Positions 34,043-40,909 of a stretch of DNA of 56,072 nt are shown piece after piece. Every line of letters begins with the position of its first letter. The first letter of the stretch is position 1. The position numbers were made by a program, and so were the translations under genes. The notes beneath the pieces were generated by a model. It saw nothing but the letters and a program-made list of their open reading frames with translations. It made no database searches and was not told the origin of the DNA. Source of the stretch: Candidatus Aminicenantota bacterium (GTDB lineage Bacteria; Acidobacteriota; Aminicenantia; Aminicenantales; Aminicenantaceae); assembly GCA_011772475.1 (NCBI GenBank), contig WVZK01000002.1, positions 1-56,072 of the forward strand. The letters run 5' to 3'.

Positions 34043-37000
34043 ATGAACAAAAAGATCTTTAAAGTCTCCTTGATCTTACTATTAGCTTTTGGCCTAACAT
34101 CCACAACCCTTGCTCAGGGAAGACAGACTGGATCCATAAGCGGCACGGTCGTTGACACAGAAGGGAATCTTCTCCCTGGATGTACCGTTACTCTTTCCGG
34201 GCCCAAGCTTCTCGGCACAATGACTTATGTGACATCAGATATGGGCAAGTTCCGCTTTCCATCTGTTGCCCCAGGTCGTGATTATCAACTGAAAGTGGAG
34301 CTGCCAGGATTCAAAACCACCATCAGAACAAACCTCATCGTCAGTGTGGCAAAAGCCACTATTGTCAGAATTGTACTGGAGATCACGACCATCGAAGAAG
34401 AAGTCACAGTCGTGGCCGCATCTCCTGTTGTCGATATCGAGACATCCAAGGTGAGCGTTAGCTACACCTCTGATTTCATAGCGAGCATCCCGATGAGCCG
34501 AGACCTGTACGGTATCCAGAACTCCATCCCCGGAGCTATCTCCGAAGGAGTCGATTACCGTCGTACCTCTTCCATACTCGGAGGAACTGTCCGGAGTCAG
34601 CTCTACCAGCTGGACGGTGTTCCGATGAATGATCCTGCAACCTTTTACCCCATGGCCAACATCAACGTCGATGTCTACGAAGAGATTGAATTCGGTATCG
34701 GATCACTTCCGGCTGAAGTGGGACAAGCAGACTCAGTGGTTGTTAACATCGTCACTAAGGCCGGGGGAAACAAGTTTTCCGGGGCTGCTTCTGCTTATTA
34801 TACCGGCGACTCTTTGGTCGATAGTTTACTGTCTATCGAAGATAACGAGGCAGTTGGTGTCAATCCTCCTGAATCATTCCAGGAATACATAGACGGCTCA
34901 TTGAGCTTCGGCGGTCCCGCCATCCCAGACAGGGCCTGGTTCTTCATCAACGGCCGTCGTCTTTCTTGGACGCGAGCCAATCCACAAACGTACGATATTC
35001 GGCTACAAAATATCAACTTAAGAGAATGGACGTTTAGTGATGCAGAGAAACAGCATTTTGATATCGAACATTATGAGTGGTTGGGCTTTGGCAAACTGAC
35101 CTTCCAGCTCACAGATAACCTCCGGTATATGGGCATGTACCATTGGAACAATATCTATGAGCCTGTTTACTCGAACAGAACTAGTAATTCTTACACTTTT
35201 GCGGTCACGATAGTTTGGGATCACGAGAACACCCACACCACGACTCACCAGCTCAACTGGGTCCTGAACCAGAATACATTCGTCGATGTCCGCGGGACGT
35301 ATGTTTACCGCCATTTTCCGATAATTCAGCGGCCAGAATACGCTACGAACTATTTTACCTACGACCGAGAAGAACAGGTTAGATGGGGAAACACGTATTA
35401 CTCAGACGATTATATCCGTAAAAAAGCCTTAGCTTCCTTTTCGGTGACCCACTTCGCAGATGACCTTCTGGGAGCAAGCCACGAAATAAAATTTGGCGGT
35501 GAATTCGAACATACTGTTTACGGCCTCGACAGATTCAAGGACGGCAATCCCTACTACACGTACTGGAGAGATTACAACGCTCAAAACAAGTATTACTACT
35601 CAACCTCAGGACAGCGAGGCCGGCTCAGAGTGCGTCCTTTTGGGCCGCGAGGCACCGTGTGGAAATATGACAACACCCGCCGTTTCTCTGGCTTTGTCCA
35701 GGACAGCATAGTCAAAGGAAAGTTGGCCATAAACGTTGGTCTCCGTATTGATTACGGCTACCAGTACGAACCCGAGCAAACACGGCCTGATATGATCGAC
35801 CTGTATGATGTCGGGCCCGAATTTCTGAACCCCGCTCTGAGCGCAACTCCCACTATACTCCTCCATGCTCTGAACGATCAGTATCACAACGATACCGACA
35901 TCCAGTTCTATCAAACGTCTGCTTTTGATGCAGTCACTACCCCTTGGAAAAAAATCGTTGAGTTCACAACTCTTTCGCCGAGAATTGGATTAGTTTACGA
36001 TCTCTTCGGTGACGGAAAAACGGCTTTAAAGGCCTCTTTCAGCCGCTACTATGAGCCCATCTGGTCCGCTAAGTACAACGCCGCCAACATAATGAGCGGC
36101 ACAGCCATGAACTGGTACTGGTACGACCTGAACTCCAACGGGTACATGGATCTGCCAATACCCGGCGGCGCCTATGGATCACCTGTTCAGCCTCAGTACT
36201 TAGATCCAGCAGGCGATCAGTACCAACTAAGAAGTTATGATGTTCAAGACCCCGAGTGGAATTACTATCCCGATGACTTGAAGGCTCCTTATATGCACGA
36301 ATTCATTCTGGGTGTCGACCACGAGCTGGTCAAGGACTTCAGACTGGGACTCCAATTCATCTACAAGGAGAACAAGAACATCGTCGAGGACGTGGATATA
36401 AACAACGACTATGATCCTAACCACATCGATGAAGCAACAGGACTGCCCACCTGGCTCCCGTATGAGTTTACTGATCCTGGCTGGGATGGAGAATGGGGGA
36501 CAGCAGATGACAAGGAAATGACCGTTTACGGTCTGGCTGATTACGCTCCTACAAGATCTTACGAAGGTGCGAATCCGCCTGAAGCCAAGAGGACATACAC
36601 GGCTGTTGTGCTGACTTTCGACAAGAGGATGTCAAACCGGTGGCAGCTGCAGGGCTCGATCCTGTATTCTGCCTTCAGAGGCAATGCTGCTCCCACGTAC
36701 GGATCAACAGAAGGCGAATCAAGTTTGTTCGACAATCCTAACGTGATGATAAACTCTTACGGCCCCACCACTTTTGACCGCCCGTTCCAGTTAAAACTCA
36801 TTGGATCAGTCATCCTCCCCCTCGATATAGTCTTAACTGGCTATTTCCAGGCTCGTACAGGATCACCCTGGAGAAGAACGGTTGAGCGTGTCTACTTCCC
36901 CTCAAGCATCAATACTCAAGATAGCTACGTTGGATTCGGTGCCGAGAAGAGAGGAACTCAAAGAAATCCTCCCTACACCATGTTGGATATAAGAGTAGAG

Positions 37001-37216
37001 AAAGCCTTCGCTATCGGTGATTTCGGAAAGCTGAGTCTCTATCTCGATGCCTTTAACCTCGGGGGAAGAAGCGGTTACAACATCTCCGGGAACCCCAACC
37101 CACGTCTCTGGCCCTACAGAGATCCGCCGAGAATCACTCTCGACTCAGACTATGGAGACGTGACCAGCTGCTATGGTGTTCGTTCTGTCCGTTTTGGAGC
37201 AAAGTTCTCGTTCTAG
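34043..37216 (+). CDS. Oar-like TonB-dependent receptor with carboxypeptidase-regulatory domain (paralogue 1)
   Basis: 1057 residues. The signal peptide ends at TTLAQG. Residues ~30-115 form a carboxypeptidase-regulatory-like (transthyretin-fold) domain (GSISGTVVDTEGNLLPGCTV; GKFRFPSVAPG). A plug domain follows (ASPVVDIETSKVSVSYTSDF; YQLDGVPMNDPA; EIEFGIGSLPAEVGQADSVV). The rest is the 22-strand barrel with long aromatic loops, ending in VRFGAKFSF (C-terminal Phe). Such receptors import large substrates across the outer membrane using TonB energy; in this group the ligand is unknown. SusD-like genes are absent. It is about 60 % similar by eye to the receptor at 40.9 kb, and both are controlled from sigma-54 promoters. 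A strong terminator follows. Confidence 0.9.
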   Translation: MNKKIFKVSLILLLAFGLTSTTLAQGRQTGSISGTVVDTEGNLLPGCTVTLSGPKLLGTMTYVTSDMGKFRFPSVAPGRDYQLKVELPGFKTTIRTNLIVSVAKATIVRIVLEITTIEEEVTVVAASPVVDIETSKVSVSYTSDFIASIPMSRDLYGIQNSIPGAISEGVDYRRTSSILGGTVRSQLYQLDGVPMNDPATFYPMANINVDVYEEIEFGIGSLPAEVGQADSVVVNIVTKAGGNKFSGAASAYYTGDSLVDSLLSIEDNEAVGVNPPESFQEYIDGSLSFGGPAIPDRAWFFINGRRLSWTRANPQTYDIRLQNINLREWTFSDAEKQHFDIEHYEWLGFGKLTFQLTDNLRYMGMYHWNNIYEPVYSNRTSNSYTFAVTIVWDHENTHTTTHQLNWVLNQNTFVDVRGTYVYRHFPIIQRPEYATNYFTYDREEQVRWGNTYYSDDYIRKKALASFSVTHFADDLLGASHEIKFGGEFEHTVYGLDRFKDGNPYYTYWRDYNAQNKYYYSTSGQRGRLRVRPFGPRGTVWKYDNTRRFSGFVQDSIVKGKLAINVGLRIDYGYQYEPEQTRPDMIDLYDVGPEFLNPALSATPTILLHALNDQYHNDTDIQFYQTSAFDAVTTPWKKIVEFTTLSPRIGLVYDLFGDGKTALKASFSRYYEPIWSAKYNAANIMSGTAMNWYWYDLNSNGYMDLPIPGGAYGSPVQPQYLDPAGDQYQLRSYDVQDPEWNYYPDDLKAPYMHEFILGVDHELVKDFRLGLQFIYKENKNIVEDVDINNDYDPNHIDEATGLPTWLPYEFTDPGWDGEWGTADDKEMTVYGLADYAPTRSYEGANPPEAKRTYTAVVLTFDKRMSNRWQLQGSILYSAFRGNAAPTYGSTEGESSLFDNPNVMINSYGPTTFDRPFQLKLIGSVILPLDIVLTGYFQARTGSPWRRTVERVYFPSSINTQDSYVGFGAEKRGTQRNPPYTMLDIRVEKAFAIGDFGKLSLYLDAFNLGGRSGYNISGNPNPRLWPYRDPPRITLDSDYGDVTSCYGVRSVRFGAKFSF

Positions 37217-37250
37217 TACAAAAAGAGCTAAAAGCTTAGTTCGATAAGAT

Positions 37251-37286
37251 AAGAGGGAGGGAATTATCCCTCCCTCTTTTTCTTTT
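37251..37286 (+). terminator. Intrinsic terminator after receptor 1
   Basis: A perfect 12-bp stem AAGAGGGAGGGA - ATTA - TCCCTCCCTCTT followed by TTTCTTTT. It is 34 bp after the stop codon and isolates the receptor from the sulfatase-fold gene. Confidence 0.9.
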
Positions 37287-37361
37287 GGAGTCTTAAGGGA
37301 TTCTCCAGCCATTTTATTTAAAGAAAAAAAACCCTTTTCGTTTAGAATTATACATAGAAGT

Positions 37362-39551
37362 ATGAAATTTCAAGATATTGGTTTTTTCTCGCGCAGGGAT
37401 GCTAAAGAAAAACGAGATATGAAAAAGATTCGGTCTTATACCTGGTTTCTGCTGATGCTTTTTCTTCTCGGGATTATGTTTGTCCCGCCCTTCATGTATC
37501 CTCTAACGAAAGAGGAGAAAAAACAAAACTTTCTTCTAATCACCATAGACACACTTAGAGCTGACAGGCTAAGCTGTTACGGCAGCCAAAATCCTAAAAC
37601 ACCGAATATCGATAGTCTCGCAGAGAGAGGCGTGCTCTTTTCCAGAGCCTTCGCCAACACGTCTACCACCCTGCCATCTCATGCTAATATACTCTTAGGG
37701 ACAACTCCCAACCATCATGGAGTTCATGAAAACTTGAATTTCGTCGTAAAAGAAGAACTGCAAACCCTGGCCGAACACCTCAAGAATAATGGCTACTCAA
37801 CCGGAGCCTTCGTGGGGGCCTACGCCCTCGATTCAAGGTTTGGATTATCCCAAGGTTTCGACGTTTACGATGATAAATACAGCCGCTTTCACTCTGTAAA
37901 TCTCGTCTCCTTAGAGAGAAATGCTGAAGCGGTGATCGAGGCTGCCCTAGAGTGGCTGCAAGGTCGAATATCTCCCTGGTTTCTCTGGATCCATTGTTGG
38001 GATCCTCATAGCCCATACGACCCGCCAGAGCCTTTTAAAACTCAATATAAAGATCATCTGTACGAAGGGGAGGTTGCCTACGTCGACCTTGTCCTGGGAA
38101 AGCTCTTCGATTATATGAAAGAAAATAAACTGTTCGATTCGACTCTTGTTATATTCACAGGGGACCACGGCGAGTCGCTTGGCCAGCATGGTGAGGACAC
38201 TCATGGTTATTTCGCCTACAATTCATCCATCTGGGTCCCTCTGATTATTTCATCTCCCGAAACAGCCTCCGGTCGTGTCGATAACTATGTCAGTCATATC
38301 GACATATTCCCTACAGCCTGTGATGTGCTGGAAATAAAGAAGCCGTTTTTTCTCCAGGGAACCTCTCTCCTCCCGGCTATAATAGGGAAAAAACTGCCAG
38401 AAAGGCCAATCTATTTCGAATCTTTGTATCCCTACTACAGCCACGGATGGGCCCCCTTGAAGGGATTTATCCTCAAGGAGAAAAAATTTATAGACTCTCC
38501 TATTCCTGAGCTGTATGACCTGAACCATGATTTTGATGAGCTCAACAATCTTGCCCAAAGAAAAAAAGTAGCTCAGCTTAGATCCCAGCTCAAAGATATA
38601 ATCCAGGCCCTGACACCATCTAAGAAAATTGACGCTACTCAAAAGGTCGACCGGGAAACTCGCGAAAGACTGGCAAGCTTGGGCTATATCTCAACTGTTC
38701 GAGTTTCACAGAAGAAGGATTTTAGCGCCAGAGATGACGTGAAGGTCCTCCTTCCCTATATGAATAGAGTCGGTGAAGGCTGGAAACTGTATAAGAACGG
38801 AGAACAAGATGCGGCAATCAAGCTCTTAAAGGAAATAATAGAAGAGAGACAGGATGTGGATTTAGCGTATAAACATCTTGCCTCCATCTATCAAGAGACA
38901 GGAAATCAAGATGAGGCGATTGTAATCCTGGAGCAAGGGCTCGATGTTCTTCCCTCAAGCTATGAAATATTTATCGACTACATAAAAGCGCTTATTCTTG
39001 CTCAACAGTATGACAAAGTTATCAGCTCTTTTGAAAAAACGAACATTAGAGAAGCTGAGTATGATCCTGAAATATGGAGTAACCTTGGGACTGCCTATGC
39101 CAGCAAAGGCAATTTTGATCAGGCGATCAAAGCCTTTGAAATGGGCCTTTCCCTGGATGATAAGCATCCTGAGCTCTACAACAACTTGGCCAATGCCTGC
39201 TATTCCCAGGGCCTGCAAGCAAAAGATTCCTTAATCTTTTCAAGAAGCTTCGAATACTACAAAAAAGCCATAGAACTTGATCCTGAATTTCCGGCTCCGT
39301 ACTATGGATTAGGCCACGCCTACATACAACAAGGAAACCTGGGAGGAGCTATCTACTGCTGGGAAAAAGCTCTGGAAACAAATCCCGATTTTCGCCAGGC
39401 TCATTTTGATCTGGCCCTAGCCTATTTAAACACTGGCAACAAAGCCAAAGCACTTGATCTGCTCAGTGAGTATAAGAAACGATACTACCATCTAATGACT
39501 CTGGCTGAAAAAGAAAGATTAGACGCCCTGATTGAACAATGCCAGAAATGA
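37362..39551 (+). CDS. Sulfatase-fold (alkaline phosphatase superfamily) protein fused to TPR repeats
   Basis: 729 residues (start ATG 37362, or ATG 37419 directly before the signal/anchor FLLMLFLLGIMFVPPFMY). Residues ~55-400 are a sulfatase-type domain: metal-binding Asp63 in LLITIDTLRADRLS, nucleophile region STTLPSHANILLG, and GDHGESLGQHGEDTHG for the second metal. The classical sulfatase motif C/S-x-P-S-R is replaced by T-L-P-S-H (Thr103, His107), so no formylglycine can form; Thr nucleophiles are found in phosphoethanolamine/phosphoglycerol transferases and phosphodiesterases of the same superfamily. Residues ~470-729 are five or six TPR units (IWSNLGTAYASKGNFDQAIKAFEMGLSLD). It is probably an envelope phosphotransferase or hydrolase with a protein-docking tail. 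Confidence 0.75.
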   Translation: MKFQDIGFFSRRDAKEKRDMKKIRSYTWFLLMLFLLGIMFVPPFMYPLTKEEKKQNFLLITIDTLRADRLSCYGSQNPKTPNIDSLAERGVLFSRAFANTSTTLPSHANILLGTTPNHHGVHENLNFVVKEELQTLAEHLKNNGYSTGAFVGAYALDSRFGLSQGFDVYDDKYSRFHSVNLVSLERNAEAVIEAALEWLQGRISPWFLWIHCWDPHSPYDPPEPFKTQYKDHLYEGEVAYVDLVLGKLFDYMKENKLFDSTLVIFTGDHGESLGQHGEDTHGYFAYNSSIWVPLIISSPETASGRVDNYVSHIDIFPTACDVLEIKKPFFLQGTSLLPAIIGKKLPERPIYFESLYPYYSHGWAPLKGFILKEKKFIDSPIPELYDLNHDFDELNNLAQRKKVAQLRSQLKDIIQALTPSKKIDATQKVDRETRERLASLGYISTVRVSQKKDFSARDDVKVLLPYMNRVGEGWKLYKNGEQDAAIKLLKEIIEERQDVDLAYKHLASIYQETGNQDEAIVILEQGLDVLPSSYEIFIDYIKALILAQQYDKVISSFEKTNIREAEYDPEIWSNLGTAYASKGNFDQAIKAFEMGLSLDDKHPELYNNLANACYSQGLQAKDSLIFSRSFEYYKKAIELDPEFPAPYYGLGHAYIQQGNLGGAIYCWEKALETNPDFRQAHFDLALAYLNTGNKAKALDLLSEYKKRYYHLMTLAEKERLDALIEQCQK

Positions 39552-39639
39552 GATAAGAAAGTAAAAATTCAACGAGTTTAATTAAATTCAATCCAGTCCT
39601 ATCTGGCTCGATCCAGGCAAAAAACTAAAATTTTGAATA

Positions 39640-39809
39640 ATACACGATCCGCCTCTGCTTTCTGCCGAGGTCAGATGCGTAGTATCGCCTTTGTCGAAGA
39701 CGCTAAGGCCATCAATAAGATCATCCGCCATCTCAAGCTCTGTTTCCAGGCTGAACGACCACTTCCCTCTCAACTCATTCAGCAGGAACTCCTGATGGGA
39801 ACTGAGTAA
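39640..39809 (+). pseudogene. Remnant of an IS91-like transposase C-terminus
   Basis: The reading frame from 39663 gives CRGQMRSIAFVEDAKAINKI, continuing IRHLKL up to the stop at 39807-39809. This resembles the zinc-ribbon end of IS91/IS801-type transposases (family pattern C-P-R-C-G-G-x-M then IAFIEDP-VI-KILKHLGL). Just upstream the matching DP-LL residues (39646-39660) lie in another frame, so at least one frameshift is present. Nothing else of the element remains. It is a decayed relic between the sulfatase-fold gene and the second sigma-54 locus. Confidence 0.5.
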
Positions 39810-39925
39810 TGCCTTGTTTGCTTAATTCTTAATTTTTCAAAGTCCGGCCCCCTCCTTTATTAAGCAAAAAATTAAAGTTATTAACGTAGAGAAGTTTTAA
39901 AGGCCTGACTGCAATTATTCAATTT

Positions 39926-39959
39926 TCCAAATATTTGAATTGAAATTCAATTATTTGAA
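39926..39959. promoter_or_regulatory. Pair of palindromes, candidate activator (UAS) sites, copy 2
   Basis: TCCAA-ATAT-TTGAA (39926-39939) and TTCAA-TTAT-TTGAA (39946-39959), centres 20 bp apart and separated by TTGAAA. They end 71 bp before the sigma-54 promoter, the same geometry as at 33.6 kb. Confidence 0.6.
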
Positions 39960-40030
39960 TTTTTTCTGAGATTGAGATTATTTCCGCGATCTATTTTATT
40001 GAAATTAAACAAATTAAGAATTCTTTACTA

Positions 40031-40046
40031 TGGCACGAAATTTGCA
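40031..40046 (+). promoter_or_regulatory. Consensus-perfect sigma-54 promoter of the GntR - receptor 2 operon
   Basis: TGGCACGAAATTTGCA matches the consensus TGGCACG-N4-TTGCA at all fixed positions. The predicted start is ~40058, 46 nt before the GntR start codon. The gap to its left holds the transposase relic and a degenerate REP-like remnant (39838-39912). Confidence 0.85.
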
Positions 40047-40085
40047 TAAAATAATATTATAATATTATAAATTATAAAATGTAAT

Positions 40086-40111
40086 TTATAATGGGGGATT
40101 ATAATGGGGGA
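40086..40111 (+). repeat. Perfect 13-bp tandem duplication at the GntR start codon
   Basis: TTATAATGGGGGA occurs twice without a gap (40086-40098, 40099-40111). Each copy carries an ATG with a G-run; only the second ATG (40104) is in frame with the GntR protein, because 13 is not a multiple of three. The first ATG (40091) would read another frame. Confidence 0.85.
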
Positions 40112-40895
40112 CAAAGGATCTTCCTCTGACGCGCACGCAATTCCTAAAACACTCAGCCAATCCATCTACAACTACATTAAGGAATCCATTATTAATAACA
40201 AACTCAAAGCTAACGAAAGAATAAACGAAAAAGAAATCGCGCGCACATTTGGAATAAGCACAACTCCAGTCAGAGAAGCTGTCTTAAGATTAGGCGCCGA
40301 AGGATTCGTCACCATCAACTCTCATCGAGAGGCTTCAGTCAGAGAAATATCTTTCAAAGAATTGAAGGATATTTTTCAAGTCTTGGCCCAGCTGGACAGT
40401 CTAGCTTCAAACTTGGCAATAAAAAATCTAAGCCCTGAAAAAATCAAAGAGATTGAACATTTGACCAAAGAAATGGAAAAGCATTGTAACAGAAATTCCA
40501 TAGAAAAATATATGGACCTAAATGTCGAAGTTCATAAAAAAACATGGGAATCTATCCCCAACAGATTTCTCCAATCAGTCATTCTATATATTAATGATCA
40601 CATGCTCAGGTACAACTATGCTCGTTTCCAAGCCTTAAAAAAACCTGGGGTGCTGGAGAGATCTATGGCTGACCATAAAGAAATCCTGAAAGCCCTAAAA
40701 GAAAAAGATAAAAGGAAGATGAGGAGCCTGCTTTTGAAACACTGGGGAGCATTACTCGAGCCATCACTCCTTGAAGCAGGATTGAAAGAATATCTCATTA
40801 AAGAACTAAAGGAGGTGAAAAAGCGAAAACTAAGCCAAAAAAAGGCAGAAGGAGGAGTGTTGTCTAAAACCAGCACTCCTGGGACCGGGAATTAA
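40104..40895 (+). CDS. GntR-family transcriptional regulator, FCD subfamily
   Basis: 263 residues. The N-terminal winged helix (~15-80) has the GntR pattern TLSQSIYNYIKESIINNKL, INEKEIARTFGISTTPVREAVLRLGAEGFV. The C-terminal FCD all-helical ligand domain (~90-230) contains FQVLAQLDSLASNLA, DLNVEVHKKTWES and SMADHKEILKALKEKDKRKMRSLLLKH, with His residues positioned for metal or carboxylate binding. FCD regulators sense small organic acids. The last ~27 codons (VKKRKLSQKKAEGGVLSK) lie inside the conserved receptor leader and are not part of the FCD fold. It is the first gene of a sigma-54 operon with receptor 2, 14 bp before it, and probably regulates it. Confidence 0.88.
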   Translation: MGDKGSSSDAHAIPKTLSQSIYNYIKESIINNKLKANERINEKEIARTFGISTTPVREAVLRLGAEGFVTINSHREASVREISFKELKDIFQVLAQLDSLASNLAIKNLSPEKIKEIEHLTKEMEKHCNRNSIEKYMDLNVEVHKKTWESIPNRFLQSVILYINDHMLRYNYARFQALKKPGVLERSMADHKEILKALKEKDKRKMRSLLLKHWGALLEPSLLEAGLKEYLIKELKEVKKRKLSQKKAEGGVLSKTSTPGTGN

Positions 40896-40909
40896 GAAAG
40901 GAGAAGAAA
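40809..40909 (+). promoter_or_regulatory. Conserved receptor mRNA leader, copy 2 (inside the GntR 3' end)
   Basis: AAGGAGGTGA (40809-40818), AAAAAAAGGCA, a hairpin AGGAGTGTT / AGCACTCCT (40853-40861 / 40872-40880), the box GGGACCGGGAAT, and AAAGGAGAAG before ATG 40910. Distances to the start codon are identical to copy 1. Compared with copy 1, one stem position changes from G-T to A-T and pairing is kept. Confidence 0.65.

Noticed and set aside
39588-39773. Minus-strand frame over the transposase relic
   Set aside because: It is antisense to the readable transposase residues and has no similarity of its own.
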